Shown piece by piece: positions 47,970 through 58,039 of a DNA stretch of 64,000 nt. The position numbers and the translations under genes were made by a program. Origin of the DNA: Pseudodesulfovibrio sediminis (GTDB lineage: Bacteria; Desulfobacterota; Desulfovibrionia; Desulfovibrionales; Desulfovibrionaceae). Numbering within the stretch: position 1 is the first letter of the stretch; each line of letters begins with the position of its first letter. The notes under the pieces were generated by a model. That model had not been told where the DNA came from. It made no database searches and saw nothing but the letters and a program-made list of their open reading frames with translations. Where the stretch lies: the NCBI RefSeq assembly GCF_020886695.1, contig NZ_AP024485.1, positions 2,613,001 to 2,677,000 on the forward strand. Direction: 5' to 3'.

Positions 47970-48837
47970 CGGTGTCGCCCTCCTCGTCTGCAGGAGTTGC
48001 ATCCGTCAGCGGCAGCTCCTCGGGTTGACGGCTCAGAAGCAGGACTTCCTCAAGCTTGGCCACGTCCACCAGCGGCTCGGCCAGCACGGTGAGGAACAGG
48101 GAAATGTCGGAGCGTTGGACTTTGGTCACACGGGCCACGGGCAATCCCTTGGGGAAGATGCCGGACAGGCCGGATGTGAGCAGAAGCTCGCCAGGATCGA
48201 TCTTGGCGTTCTGGTTGATGTAGCGGAGTCTGAGAGACTGGCCGTATCCCTGACCGGAGAGCATGCCCGGAGAGCGATGGGTGTCGCCGATGACGGCGAT
48301 GCGGCTGTTGGTGTCGGTCAGGAGAAGGACGGTCGAGGTGCCCACGCCGGTACGCCATATGCGGCCTACCACGCCGTCAAGAGCGGTGACGGGCATGTCG
48401 TCCGCAATGCCTTGCGCGCTCCCCTTGTCCACGGTGATGGTGGCCAGTGCGCTGGCCGGCCCCATACGGTGGCCGATGACGCGCGTACCGGAAAACATCC
48501 ATTGTTCGGGAGCGGTGAACCCCAGGATTTTTTCCAGCCGTCCGGCACTCTCGGCCTGGGCTTTCATGAGCAGGTTGGCCTTTCTGCACATGGCGGCTTC
48601 TTCTTTGAGAGCATCGTTTTCCTGCTTGAGGCCCACCAGATAGATGTAGCGTTCCCAGAATCCCACGACATTGTCCTTGACCCAGATGCCAGGCCGCAGG
48701 ATGACGCCGGAGATATCCAGCCCCGTGTAGGTGGACAGGGCGTCGAGGTGTCCGGTGCGCAGGTTCCAGGTGTGCAGGGAAAGGTACACAAATAGACCTG
48801 CCACGATGATGATGGCTATTTTTTTTGGTCCGGTCAT
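47953..48837 (-). CDS. mreC: Rod-shape determining protein MreC
   Basis: A 294-residue periplasmic scaffold: one N-terminal membrane helix (about 7-24), a coiled coil (about 65-105) and two beta domains (VIGHRMGPASALATITVDKGSAQGI, LLLTSGLSGIFPKGLPVARV). An acidic tail (DEEGDTGASDQ) follows. It links MreB to PBP2. Confidence 0.94.
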   Translation of the reverse strand: MTGPKKIAIIIVAGLFVYLSLHTWNLRTGHLDALSTYTGLDISGVILRPGIWVKDNVVGFWERYIYLVGLKQENDALKEEAAMCRKANLLMKAQAESAGRLEKILGFTAPEQWMFSGTRVIGHRMGPASALATITVDKGSAQGIADDMPVTALDGVVGRIWRTGVGTSTVLLLTDTNSRIAVIGDTHRSPGMLSGQGYGQSLRLRYINQNAKIDPGELLLTSGLSGIFPKGLPVARVTKVQRSDISLFLTVLAEPLVDVAKLEEVLLLSRQPEELPLTDATPADEEGDTGASDQ

Positions 48838-48861
48838 GTATTTCTACCTTTCAACTTATGA

Positions 48862-48898
48862 AAGCGCACGATTGCTGCTGTGGTGCAACCGTGCGCTT
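48862..48898 (-). repeat. Hairpin between mreB and mreC
   Basis: AAGCGCACG pairs with CGTGCGCTT around 19 bases in the 94-base gap between mreB and mreC. No T-run follows, so it is more likely a transcript-processing or stabilising hairpin, or a weak attenuator, than a full terminator. Confidence 0.5.
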
Positions 48899-48931
48899 GT
48901 TGATAACCAGTGTGTGGTCATATCGACCCGG

Positions 48932-49975
48932 CTAGTCCGTGGTGATATCCTTGTACAGGTCAATATTGTCGAGCGCCTTGCCCGAGCCGAGGACAACCGC
49001 TGTGAGCGGGTCTTCAACCACGGTGATGGGCAATTGGGTCTCATGCTGCAACAGCTGATCAAGCCCCTTGAGGAGCGCGCCGCCGCCGGTGAGGACGATG
49101 CCTCGGTCAACGATGTCGGCCGCCAGCTCGGGCGGTGTCTGTTCCAGCGCGATGCGGACGCCCTGAACGATGCCTTCCACCTGCTCACTGATGGCCTCGC
49201 GGACCTCTTCGGCGGTGATGGGGCGGTTCTGGGGAATACCAGTGACCAGGTCACGACCCTTGACTTCCATGATCGGCTCTTCGTCACCCAGAGGGTAGGC
49301 GGACCCGATGTTGATCTTGATCTGTTCCGATGTGGATTCACCGATGAGCATGTTGTACTTGCGTTTGACGTGCTGCATGATCGCCTCGTCCATCTTGTCG
49401 CCGCCGATCCGGACGGAACGGGCGTAGACAATACCGGACAGGGAGATGACGGCGATCTCGGTGGTGCCGCCGCCGATGTCCACTATCATGTTCGAGGTCG
49501 GTTCAGTGATGGGCAGGTTGGCCCCGATGGCTGCGGCCATGGGTTCCTCGATGAGGTAGACCTCACGAGCACCGGCACTCTGTGCCGATTCCCTGACAGC
49601 GCGTTTTTCGACCTGCGTAATGCCCGTGGGCACACAGATCATGATTCGGGGACGGACAAGCCGTCTGGAGTTGTGGACTTTGGAAATAAAGTGGCGAAGC
49701 ATGGCTTCCGTGACTTCGAAGTCGGCGATGACGCCGTCCTTCATGGGTCTGATGGCAACGATGTTGCCGGGCGTACGGCCGAGCATCTTCTTTGCTTCGG
49801 CGCCGACTGCCAGCACGGCCTTGCCACCGCGCGAGTCTTTTTTTACAGCCACGACCGACGGTTCACTCAGCATGACGCCCTTGCCTTTGACATAGACCAG
49901 CGTGTTCGCTGTGCCCAGGTCAATGGCAAGATCACTGGAAAAAGAGCCGATGATTCTGTTGAGCAGGCTACCCAT
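48932..49975 (-). CDS. mreB: Rod-shape determining actin homologue MreB
   Basis: A 347-residue actin-fold protein with phosphate loops [15 protein letters not shown] and [15 protein letters not shown], and the adenosine motif [13 protein letters not shown]. It polymerises under the inner membrane and positions the elongation machinery. ATG 49975 gives the standard [11 protein letters not shown]-terminus; a longer frame upstream is not supported. First gene of the run that continues through bactofilin. Confidence 0.97.
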   Translation of the reverse strand: MGSLLNRIIGSFSSDLAIDLGTANTLVYVKGKGVMLSEPSVVAVKKDSRGGKAVLAVGAEAKKMLGRTPGNIVAIRPMKDGVIADFEVTEAMLRHFISKVHNSRRLVRPRIMICVPTGITQVEKRAVRESAQSAGAREVYLIEEPMAAAIGANLPITEPTSNMIVDIGGGTTEIAVISLSGIVYARSVRIGGDKMDEAIMQHVKRKYNMLIGESTSEQIKINIGSAYPLGDEEPIMEVKGRDLVTGIPQNRPITAEEVREAISEQVEGIVQGVRIALEQTPPELAADIVDRGIVLTGGGALLKGLDQLLQHETQLPITVVEDPLTAVVLGSGKALDNIDLYKDITTD

Positions 49976-50152
49976 GTATCCCCCGTTCAATACGGTGCTA
50001 ATGTAAGATTTCTTATTCGACAGCGTTCTTCCCAAGTGAGGGCAAGTACGCTAGTTTGTATTTTCAACTGAAGATTCGTACCAAATGTAACCCGCTCTAG
50101 CAACAGACCATTGAAGGTTTGAGCAGTTTTTCTCAACTTTTTCTAAAAAAAC

Positions 50153-51145
50153 ATGTATCGCACCTTTGGACTTTCCTCATATATGCGTCAACGGTTTGGT
50201 CAGCGCGTCCAGAAAATCCCGCTGGACGGGGGCTTTTCCTGTCCGAACAGGGATGGCACCATTTCCCGCGAGGGGTGCGTCTTCTGCAACCCCATGGGCT
50301 CAGGTTCAGGCATGGCGGATCGCGGTCTTTCGCTGGAGGAGCAGTGGCGGTTTTGGCGCAATCACCACTATGAGCACCACGGGCTGGAACTGTTTGCCGC
50401 CTATCTTCAATCCTACTCCAACACGCACGGCCCCCTCGACAAGCTCGCTTCGATTCTGGAGAAGCTCGCCGGACTCCCCGGGTTGACCGCGTTGTCGTTG
50501 GGCACGCGCCCCGATTGTCTGGATGATGCCAAGCTCGATCTGCTGGCCGCCCAGCAGGAACGCCTTGGACTCGGCGAGATTTTCCTTGAGCTGGGGTTGC
50601 AGTCCGCCTGCGACGTCACTCTCGATCATATCAACCGTGGACATGATGCCGAGGCCTTTGCCGTGGCCACCCACGCGGCTGCGCAGCGCGGGCTGACCGT
50701 GGTGGCCCACATCATCGGGGGCCTGCCCAGGCCGGGCGGTCGCGAAGGACTGACCGAGATGGTCGATTCCGTGAGGTTCATCAACTCCCTGCCCGTTCGG
50801 GGGGTCAAGTTTCACAATCTGTATGTGGCTCGCGGCACACGGCTTGCCAAATGGTATGAGAGCGGAGCCTATGTCCCCCCCTCCCAGGACGAGTATCTCA
50901 TGTGGCTGGCCGAGGCTGTCATGCATCTTGATCCGAAGATCGTTGTACATCGCCTCAACGGCAACCCTGCCAAGGGGGAACTGCTGGCCCCGGACTGGGC
51001 GGCCAATATGCGGGGCCTGCACAACGCGGTGCGCGGGTATTTCAAACGGCATGACATCTGGCAGGGACGGAAGAACGGTGCCGAAGAAGGGCCGTCCGCG
51101 TGGTTTGATCCGGCGTATGACAGGACCGCTTCAGACGAATCCTGA
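50153..51145 (+). CDS. TIGR01212-family radical SAM protein (YhcC-like)
   Basis: A 330-residue protein with the family's extended cluster motif CPNRDGTISREGCVFC, supplying three cysteines for a SAM-binding [4Fe-4S] centre, and the LSLGTRPDCL and LELGLQSACDVTLDHINRGHD segments. Function of the family is not firmly established; a role in RNA or protein modification is suspected. No clear ribosome site precedes the ATG, though the N-terminus aligns with family starts. Confidence 0.9.
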   Translation: MYRTFGLSSYMRQRFGQRVQKIPLDGGFSCPNRDGTISREGCVFCNPMGSGSGMADRGLSLEEQWRFWRNHHYEHHGLELFAAYLQSYSNTHGPLDKLASILEKLAGLPGLTALSLGTRPDCLDDAKLDLLAAQQERLGLGEIFLELGLQSACDVTLDHINRGHDAEAFAVATHAAAQRGLTVVAHIIGGLPRPGGREGLTEMVDSVRFINSLPVRGVKFHNLYVARGTRLAKWYESGAYVPPSQDEYLMWLAEAVMHLDPKIVVHRLNGNPAKGELLAPDWAANMRGLHNAVRGYFKRHDIWQGRKNGAEEGPSAWFDPAYDRTASDES

Positions 51146-51202
51146 TTCTGTTTTTCTGAGATATTTCAAGACAATTTTTTTTCTTTGTAGTAGGAAAAAA
51201 AG

Positions 51203-51239
51203 CAATAACCATCGCAGTGTTTATTACCAGCGGTTATTG
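51203..51239. repeat. Inverted repeat upstream of the DUF4242 gene
   Basis: CAATAACC and GGTTATTG (8 bp) separated by 21 bases, in the gap before the DUF4242 gene. It may be a regulatory dyad or end-of-transcript hairpin of the radical SAM gene. Confidence 0.3.
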
Positions 51240-51355
51240 TCTGGACGTTAAGCGGGCATCGGGTCCGTGTTCATGGCTGACCGTCCGACTCATGCAACGT
51301 TGATATTCCACTATCTAAGAAAGACATCTTGCGTTCTTCCGAAGGAGATATGACC

Positions 51356-51628
51356 ATGCCGAAATATGTTATCGAGAGAGAAATTCCCGGTGCAGGGAAC
51401 CTGACTGCTGAAGAATTGCAGGGTATATCCAAGCATTCCTGTGGCGTATTGCAGGATCTTGGCCCCCAGGTTCAATGGGTCCAGTCCTATGTGACCGACG
51501 ACAAGATCTACTGCGTCTACATTGCCCCCGATGAAGCCGCGGTGCGTGAACATGCCGAAAAAGGCGGTTTCCCTGCCAATTCGGTAGCCGAAGTCAGGAC
51601 CATTATTGATCCGACAACGGCTGAATAA
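51356..51628 (+). CDS. DUF4242 (nickel-binding SCO4226-like) protein
   Basis: A 90-residue cytoplasmic protein with the DUF4242 pattern: MPKYVIEREIPGAGNLT, VQWVQSYVTDDKIYCVYIAPDEAAVREHAEKGGFP. A homologue from Streptomyces binds nickel, but that does not settle the role here. Of the two ATGs the second (51356) has AAGGAG at the proper distance. A strong terminator follows. Confidence 0.88.
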   Translation: MPKYVIEREIPGAGNLTAEELQGISKHSCGVLQDLGPQVQWVQSYVTDDKIYCVYIAPDEAAVREHAEKGGFPANSVAEVRTIIDPTTAE

Positions 51629-51648
51629 CAGTCGAAAGACGACGAAGT

Positions 51649-51682
51649 AAAAACCCCCGGCGCAATGGCGTCGGGGGTTTTT
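51649..51682. terminator. Bidirectional terminator after the DUF4242 gene
   Basis: ACCCCCGGCGC pairs with GCGTCGGGGGT (one mismatch) around AATG, flanked by A5 and T5. It separates convergent genes. Confidence 0.9.
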
Positions 51683-51701
51683 GTCTCGTACGCGGCGCAT
51701 G

Positions 51702-52487
51702 TCACTGTTTGTTTAAAATGGTTTCGAGACTTCCGTCGGTGCGCATGGCTTCCAGTGCGCGATTGATGTCGTCCAGGTGCTGTACCAGAGGCGATTTTCG
51801 AGACAGGCCGATATGCCAGTAATAGCTGGAAACCGCCCTCTGGGTCGGGCGTATGTCTTTGGACCAACGCGGGTGCCTGTCCAAAAGCGGTCCGGCCACG
51901 GTCTCGTCTTCGACAATGATATCGACGCGCCCGGCATGCAGCATGCTGAAATTCAACTCGGAATCCTTGGCGTATCTGACAGGGATGTTGTGGTGGCGAA
52001 TGGTTTTGAGGAGCCTCTCACTGTATGTATATCCTCGTACCAGTCCAATGGATAAATCCTTTAAATCATCAAGGGTGTTCCACCGGAAATTACCCAGTCG
52101 GTCAGGCCGATAGTATATTAGATCACTGTTTTCCACGACAGGATCACTGTAGGTCAAAAAAGCTGCTCGCTCTGTGTTTTTCATCAGCAGGGGAATGCCG
52201 TCACATTCTCCATGTTTCGCACAGTACAAAGCCCGTGCCCAGGGGACAAGCCTGATTTCATATCGTATCCCAAGCCGGCCAAAGAGTTCATCAAAGATTT
52301 CTTTTGTGATGCCCCGTTTGCAGATGCCGTCCTCTTCGCTGAATATATATGGGGGGATTGGCTCATCCATGAATATGTACGTGTCTTTATCCATGGCATG
52401 GCCTGGTGCAGGCATCAGGCAACAGAAAGCTGAAAGCACGATGCAAAGAACGGCTGTTGCAAGATTCTGTTGACGCACAAAAGACAT
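51702..52487 (-). CDS. Periplasmic solute-binding protein (family 3-like)
   Basis: A 261-residue exported protein: signal peptide ending PGHA/MDKD (about residue 31), then a bilobed amino-acid-type binding fold (YIFMDEPIPPYIF, GITKEIFDELFGRLGIRYEIRLVPWARAL). ATG 52487 has GGAGGGACA before it. No ABC permease or ATPase gene is adjacent, so it may serve as a stand-alone receptor or feed an unlinked transporter. Confidence 0.82.
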   Translation of the reverse strand: MSFVRQQNLATAVLCIVLSAFCCLMPAPGHAMDKDTYIFMDEPIPPYIFSEEDGICKRGITKEIFDELFGRLGIRYEIRLVPWARALYCAKHGECDGIPLLMKNTERAAFLTYSDPVVENSDLIYYRPDRLGNFRWNTLDDLKDLSIGLVRGYTYSERLLKTIRHHNIPVRYAKDSELNFSMLHAGRVDIIVEDETVAGPLLDRHPRWSKDIRPTQRAVSSYYWHIGLSRKSPLVQHLDDINRALEAMRTDGSLETILNKQ

Positions 52488-52638
52488 TGTCCCTCCCTGG
52501 CAAGGTTTATCAGTATTCCGTTGGACGGAATTGGTACTGTCGGACATTTCTCTTCAAGCACATACTCATGACAAGGTCGGAGTCCTCAACCTGTAGCATG
52601 TTTTTTCAGTTTTAGACAGTATGGCAGACAACATGAGC

Positions 52639-52683
52639 AGGCCCGTGAAATCAGCGTGTAACCGTTGCTGACTCCGCGGGCCT
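52639..52683. terminator. Hairpin downstream of the copper cassette
   Basis: AGGCCCG pairs with CGGGCCT and, inside it, TCAGC with GCTGA. It lies 60 bases beyond the CopZ-like stop. Neither side has a strong T-run, so it is a possible terminator only. Confidence 0.45.
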
Positions 52684-52745
52684 AGTTGTTTTGCAGTAAT
52701 ATGGTCGCTCACGGGACGCGAGGGGAGCCAGGCCTGGGTTGCTGA

Positions 52746-52943
52746 TTACTCGACAACCTCGAAGCCGATTTTGGTGACAGCCTCTTTGATGGCGTCAAGA
52801 GCGATGGGAGTGTCTTCTGAATAGGTGACATCTCCGGAAAGGAGGTCGATGGACACGTCTTTAGCGCCCAGCTTCTCCATGGCTTCGGTGACAGACTTCA
52901 CACAATGCTGGCAGCTCATGCCTTTGACTTTGATGACGGGCAT
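52746..52943 (-). CDS. CopZ-like copper chaperone (HMA domain)
   Basis: A 65-residue heavy-metal-associated domain with the copper site GMSCQHC. It would carry Cu(I) in the cytoplasm and hand it to the CopA ATPase encoded two genes upstream. AAGGAG is spaced 7 bases from the ATG. Same strand, 51 bases after the exported protein gene. Confidence 0.9.
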   Translation of the reverse strand: MPVIKVKGMSCQHCVKSVTEAMEKLGAKDVSIDLLSGDVTYSEDTPIALDAIKEAVTKIGFEVVE

Positions 52944-52994
52944 ATCAGTACTCCTTGTTGAGTTGATGCGATGTATTCTATGAAAAGGATAAGC

Positions 52995-53426
52995 CTATAA
53001 TGCGCCGAGGTCCATCTTGTCGGCTATGGCGGTCAGAGCGTTCATGTCCGGGTCCTCGTCCGCGTCCATGCCGACCATGCAGAGGATGGTCAGGCTCTTG
53101 TCATTGCCCAGCAGAATCATGAGTCCGCCTGAACCGGGCATGCCGACCTCGAAAAAGAACGCCTTATGCCCTTTGTAGCTAAAGGGGTGCACGGTCGGTG
53201 CCTGCGGGTCCTGATCCGTGGAAAGGGTGAACTGGTAATTGGTGCCTTCGGCCTGCACGCCGACGAGCGCGCCGTATTCATCGGCACTGGAAGCCATGAC
53301 CTTGCCGTCAGGCACGGCCTTGGCAGCCTCGGCCTTGAGCGCGGTCAGGTTCCATGTCGCAGCGAGAGCAGCCGCACAGAGAAGCAGGGTAGCCAACAGT
53401 ATCAGGGGAATCGCAATCTTTTTCAT
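52995..53426 (-). CDS. Exported hypothetical protein in the copper cassette
   Basis: A 143-residue secreted protein with signal peptide ending ALA/ATWN (about 23). The mature part is acidic with a few Met and one Cys and no motif I know. Its position between copA and the chaperone gene suggests a periplasmic role in copper handling, but no Met- or His-rich metal site is visible. ATG 53426 has GGAG before it; a longer frame adds residues ahead of the signal peptide. Confidence 0.72.
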   Translation of the reverse strand: MKKIAIPLILLATLLLCAAALAATWNLTALKAEAAKAVPDGKVMASSADEYGALVGVQAEGTNYQFTLSTDQDPQAPTVHPFSYKGHKAFFFEVGMPGSGGLMILLGNDKSLTILCMVGMDADEDPDMNALTAIADKMDLGAL

Positions 53427-53514
53427 ATGAACTCCAGAGTGGTTATTATGTGGATGCACGAAAGGGTCTCTCATATCGTAAACCGCACAATAAGCAAATA
53501 AAAAAAGGTGTTGT

Positions 53515-55995
53515 CTAGGCCCCTTTGAACCAGCGCAGCCTGAGGGCGTTGGAGACCACGGTCACGGAGCTCATGGCCATGGCCGTCCCTGCCAGCATGG
53601 GGTCGAGGGTCGGTCCGCCGAAGATGTGCAGCACACCGGCTGCCACGGGAATGCCAAGGGTGTTGAAGGCAAAGGCCCAGAACAGGTTCTGCTTGATGTT
53701 CGTCATGGTGGCACGGGAGAGCCGCAGGGCCGTGAGCATGGCGTTCAGGTCGGATTGCATGAGCACCACGTCGCCTGATTCCACGGCCACGTCGATGCCG
53801 GACCCCATGGCTATGCCGATGTCCGCCTTGGCCAGGGCCGGGGCGTCATTGATGCCGTCGCCCACCATGGCCACGGTACGGCCTTCGGCCTGGAGTCGGG
53901 CCACTTCCTCGGCCTTGCGGTCAGGGAGGACTCCGGCGATGACCATGTCGATGCCTGCCTTATCCGCGATGACGCGGGCATTGGTCTCCTGGTCGCCGGT
54001 GAGCATGACCGGGGTCAGCCCTGAAGCCTTGAGCCTGGCGATGACCGATGGCGTCTCCGTGCGCATCTCGTCGCCGATGGCGAACAGGGCCAGCACGGTC
54101 GTGCCGCTGGCAAGGTAGACCACGGTCGCCCCCTGCTCTTCGTGCAGCCGGACAGCGTCTTTGCTCGCAGCGGTCAGCGTGCAGCCGTGTTCCTCGATGA
54201 ACGGGAAATTACCGATAATGATGTCCGTGCCGCCAATGGTGGCCTCTATTCCCTTGCCAAGCGTGGCAGTGAACGCTTCGGGCGTGGTCGGCGTGAGGCC
54301 TCGTTCTCTGGCGGCCTTGACCATGGCCTGGGCCAACGGGTGTTCGCTCTGGCTCTCGGCAGAGGCGGCCAGTGTGAGCGCGTCGTCCTTTGTGGTGTTG
54401 GTGTCCGTCAGGGTCATGCCGACCAGCGTGGGCTTGCCGTGGGTGAGGGTGCCGGTCTTGTCAAAGACCACGGTGTCGAGGCTGCCTGCTTCCTGCAAGG
54501 CGCGACCTGACTTGATGAGCACCCCGAGCTGGGCGCCGCGCCCGGTGCCGACCATGATGGAGACCGGAGTGGCCAACCCCATGGCGCAGGGGCAGGCAAT
54601 GACCATGACGGCCACGAAAATGCGCAGGGAGAACGGGAAGTCCGCCCCGCCGATGAAATACCAGGCCAGGCCGGAGATGAGGGCGATACCCATGACTGCG
54701 GGGACGAAATAATAGCTGATTGTGTCTGCCAGATTGGCGATGGGGGCCTTGGACCCCTGTGCGTCCTGCACCAGCCTGATGATGCGGGACAGCATGGTGT
54801 CCGCGCCCACACGCTCGGCCCTGAGCGTCAGCGCGCCGTGGGTGTTGAGTGTGCCGCCTGCCACGGGATCGCCGATCTCCTTGGTCACAGGCATGGGTTC
54901 GCCTGTGAGCATGGATTCGTCCACGGAGGATCGGCCGGCCACCACCTCGCCGTCCACGGGGACCCGTTCGCCCGGTTTGATGAGCAGCAGGTCGCCCGGC
55001 TCCACCTCATCAACGGAGATGGTGGTCTGTTCTCCATTCACCAGCAGGGTGGCGGTGTCCGGGGTGAGCTGCATGAGCGCCCGGATGGCGTCCGAGGTCT
55101 TGAGCTTGCTGCGCGCCTCGAAGTATTTGCCCATGGAGATCATGGCGATAAGCACGGCGGCGGATTCGTAATAGAGGTCCATGGCCAGCAGGTGCACATC
55201 GCCCAGCCCAAGGCCGAGCGCGATGGTGTTCCACAGGGAATATATGAAGGCCGCGCCCGTGCCCATGGCAACCAGCGAGTCCATGTTCGGGCCGCCGCGC
55301 AGGAGGGCGGGGATGCCCTGAAGGTAGAAATTCCGGCCGGACCAGATCACGGGCAGCGTCAGGCAGAGCTGGGTCAGCGCAAAGGTCAGGGGTGCGTGCA
55401 TGGGATCGAGAAACGCGGGCAGCGGCATGCCCCACATGTGCCCCATGGAAAGGATCAGCAGTGGCAGGGCAAAGAGAAAGGCGGGGATGAGTGCCCGTTT
55501 CTGGGCGGTCAGTCTGTCTTCGGCTTCCCTGCGGCGTTCTTCAAAGATATTGGCCGTGTCGGTCTGGACCTCGGAGGAAAATCCTGCGTCACTGATGGCC
55601 TGTCTGATGGCGCGTCGCGAAACCAGCGAAGGATCAAAGACAAAGGTGCCGGAGTTGGTGGCCAGATTCACGGCGGCGGTGTCCACCCCGTCCATGTTGC
55701 CCACCACGCGCTCGATGCGCCCCGAGCAGGCCGCACAATGCATGCCGCCGAGGTCGAGCTTCAACTCGGCAAGGGGATCGTCAGAGGCAAACAGGGCTTC
55801 GAAGCCGAGGTCCTTGATACGTTCGCCCACGGCCTCGGCAGTGATGATGTCCGGGTCAAAGGACAGTTTCATGCTTTCGGCAGCCAGATTCACCGCGACT
55901 TCGTCTACGCCGTCCATGCCGGAGACGACACGTTCGATTCGCCCGGAGCAGGCGGCGCAGTGCATTCCTTTTATCTGTGCATGTTTTGTTTTCAT
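53515..55995 (-). CDS. copA: Copper-exporting P1B-type ATPase CopA
   Basis: An 826-residue copper pump with two N-terminal HMA domains (GMHCAAC near 10 and near 80), eight membrane helices, TGEP (actuator), CPCAMG (transmembrane metal site), [11 protein letters not shown] (phosphorylated Asp), SEHPLA (nucleotide site) and [13 protein letters not shown]. It exports Cu(I) from the cytoplasm. ATG 55995 has AAGGA 8 bases upstream; an upstream in-frame start adds an unlikely basic leader. Confidence 0.95.
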   Translation of the reverse strand: MKTKHAQIKGMHCAACSGRIERVVSGMDGVDEVAVNLAAESMKLSFDPDIITAEAVGERIKDLGFEALFASDDPLAELKLDLGGMHCAACSGRIERVVGNMDGVDTAAVNLATNSGTFVFDPSLVSRRAIRQAISDAGFSSEVQTDTANIFEERRREAEDRLTAQKRALIPAFLFALPLLILSMGHMWGMPLPAFLDPMHAPLTFALTQLCLTLPVIWSGRNFYLQGIPALLRGGPNMDSLVAMGTGAAFIYSLWNTIALGLGLGDVHLLAMDLYYESAAVLIAMISMGKYFEARSKLKTSDAIRALMQLTPDTATLLVNGEQTTISVDEVEPGDLLLIKPGERVPVDGEVVAGRSSVDESMLTGEPMPVTKEIGDPVAGGTLNTHGALTLRAERVGADTMLSRIIRLVQDAQGSKAPIANLADTISYYFVPAVMGIALISGLAWYFIGGADFPFSLRIFVAVMVIACPCAMGLATPVSIMVGTGRGAQLGVLIKSGRALQEAGSLDTVVFDKTGTLTHGKPTLVGMTLTDTNTTKDDALTLAASAESQSEHPLAQAMVKAARERGLTPTTPEAFTATLGKGIEATIGGTDIIIGNFPFIEEHGCTLTAASKDAVRLHEEQGATVVYLASGTTVLALFAIGDEMRTETPSVIARLKASGLTPVMLTGDQETNARVIADKAGIDMVIAGVLPDRKAEEVARLQAEGRTVAMVGDGINDAPALAKADIGIAMGSGIDVAVESGDVVLMQSDLNAMLTALRLSRATMTNIKQNLFWAFAFNTLGIPVAAGVLHIFGGPTLDPMLAGTAMAMSSVTVVSNALRLRWFKGA

Positions 55996-56213
55996 TTGAT
56001 TTTTCCTTTTATACATAGTGCGCATTCGGTTTTGTTTTGGCAAGCCGGTGGAGTGTAAAATGCGGCATGTGGGGCCTGCACCGGGCTGTCAGCCTTTGTT
56101 GCGGAAAGATTAATTGGTGATATTTATTGACCACATATTTTCCCTGTTGTTACTACTACAGTAGTATTCCGTTCTTCACATGTGTGCTTGTGGGCGGCTA
56201 CAAAGGGGTACCC

Positions 56214-58028
56214 TTGGATAGTAAAGAACTTGAAAACCGCATTTCTGAGTTGCGGCGTGAACTGAGTCTTGCTGAGGCGGAGCTGGAATCGTTGACCGGT
56301 TCCTCTGCTCCTCATAAGGGAATCTCGTTTTCCGATCTCTTTGAGGTGGACGAGATTCAGGCCATTCAGGACGCTTTTGCCAAGGCAACAGGCGTTGCCT
56401 CCATCATCACCCAGCCCGATGGCACTCCCATTACCAAGCCGAGCAACTTCTCGTTTCTCTGTGAAAATATTATTCGTAAAACAGAGAAGGGATTCTCCAA
56501 CTGCATGCGATCCGACGCCTTCCTCGGCCAGTTCAACTCGCGGGGACCGACCATTCAGCCCTGTCTGAGCAGTGGCTTGTGGGATGGTGGAGCCAGCATT
56601 TCCGTCGACGGTCAGCATATCGCCAGTTGGCTCATAGGCCAGATTCGCAATGACTATCTCGATGAGGAGCGGATGATCAGCTATGCCCGGGAAATTGGTG
56701 CGGATGAGACCGAATTTCTCCGGGCCTTGAAGCAGGTCACGGTCATGCCGCTGGAGCAGTTCAAGCAGATCGGCCAGGCCTTGTTTCTGCTGGCCAATCT
56801 CATGTCATGGACCGCCTACCAGAACCTGCAGCTTGAGAGTCATATTCAGGAACTCAGGACCTCCCACGAAGAAGTCTCTACCTTGCGGAATCTATTGAGT
56901 AACATTATTGACTCCATGCCTTCCATCCTCGTGGGTGTGGATACGGAGGGGCGGGTAACGCATTGGAACATGCGCGCTGCCGATATCACGGGCTTTACGC
57001 AGGAAGAGGCTCAGGGGCGCCTGCTTGTGGACGTGCTGCCTAACATGGCCGATGAAATGAACCGGGTGACTGAGGCCATCACGGAGCGCAGGCCGCTGGT
57101 GCAGGAGAAGGTCGCCGAAGACGTGGAAGGGGTCCTTCGCTACAAGGACGTGTCGGTGTATCCCCTGATCGCAAACGGCGTGCAGGGAGCCGTGCTCCGT
57201 GTGGATGACGTGACCGAGCGCGTGCGAATCGAGGAGATGATGATCCAGTCCGAGAAGATGCTCTCGGTGGGCGGACTGGCAGCGGGTATGGCCCATGAAA
57301 TCAACAACCCCCTGGCAGCCATTCTGGGGAGCGCACACCTTTTGAGAAAGCGTCTTCTGGAGGAGACAAAGCTGAATAAACGGGTGGCGGCCGATTGCGG
57401 GATCACTTTTGACGCGGTCGCGGAGTATGCGGATAAGCGGGATGTCCGGGCCATGATTGAATCCATCATCACGTCGGGCGAACGGGCTGGCAATGTGGTC
57501 ACCAACATGCTTGGATTCAGTCGTATGTCTGACGGGTGTTGTCGTGACGAGAATGTCGCGGAGATCCTGGATAATGCCGTGGAACTGGTCAAGAGCGGGC
57601 ATGACCTCAAGCAGAGTTACAATTTCAAGGATATCGAGTTCATCCGGGATTACGACGACCCGCCGCCGCTGGTCAATTGTGAAGCGAGCAAGTTGCAGCA
57701 GGTGTTTTTCAATGTCCTGAACAACGGCGCCCAGGCCATGACGCTGGCCCACAAGGAAACGGAACGGGTACCCGGCTTCGTGCTGCGGTGCAAGGCCGTG
57801 GACGGTCGGGTCAGAATCGAAATCGAAGACAACGGTCCCGGAATGGAAGAACCTGTGCGTCATCGGGTGTTCGAGCCGTTCTTTACGACCAAGAATGCGG
57901 ATGTCGGCACCGGGCTGGGCATGTCCGTATCCTATTATATCGTCACCGAAGGGCTGGGCGGAACCATGGCCGTGGAGTCACAGCCGGGATTGGGCGCCAC
58001 CTTCATTATCGAGCTGCCCCAGGCATAA
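56214..58028 (+). CDS. PocR-domain/PAS histidine kinase
   Basis: A 604-residue soluble kinase. A coiled coil (about 1-25) leads into a PocR sensory domain (about 30-210; DLFEVDEIQAIQDAFAKATGVASIITQPDGTPIT, with CMRSD and IQPCLSSGLWDGG), a PAS domain (about 235-360) and a kinase core with HEINNPLAAILGSAHLL, NVLNNGAQAM, DNGPGM and GTGLGMSVSYYIV. PocR domains bind small organic ligands. I favour TTG 56214, where AAGGGG precedes it; a TTG at 56127 adds an odd Cys/Tyr/Phe-rich leader. No cognate regulator is adjacent. Confidence 0.88.
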   Translation: MDSKELENRISELRRELSLAEAELESLTGSSAPHKGISFSDLFEVDEIQAIQDAFAKATGVASIITQPDGTPITKPSNFSFLCENIIRKTEKGFSNCMRSDAFLGQFNSRGPTIQPCLSSGLWDGGASISVDGQHIASWLIGQIRNDYLDEERMISYAREIGADETEFLRALKQVTVMPLEQFKQIGQALFLLANLMSWTAYQNLQLESHIQELRTSHEEVSTLRNLLSNIIDSMPSILVGVDTEGRVTHWNMRAADITGFTQEEAQGRLLVDVLPNMADEMNRVTEAITERRPLVQEKVAEDVEGVLRYKDVSVYPLIANGVQGAVLRVDDVTERVRIEEMMIQSEKMLSVGGLAAGMAHEINNPLAAILGSAHLLRKRLLEETKLNKRVAADCGITFDAVAEYADKRDVRAMIESIITSGERAGNVVTNMLGFSRMSDGCCRDENVAEILDNAVELVKSGHDLKQSYNFKDIEFIRDYDDPPPLVNCEASKLQQVFFNVLNNGAQAMTLAHKETERVPGFVLRCKAVDGRVRIEIEDNGPGMEEPVRHRVFEPFFTTKNADVGTGLGMSVSYYIVTEGLGGTMAVESQPGLGATFIIELPQA

Positions 58029-58039
58029 ACGGGGGGGGC

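Noticed and set aside
50105-50150. Terminator-like TTGAG/CTCAA stem before the radical SAM gene
   Set aside because: The stem is only five pairs long and sits just before a start codon between divergent genes, so it does not end a transcript.
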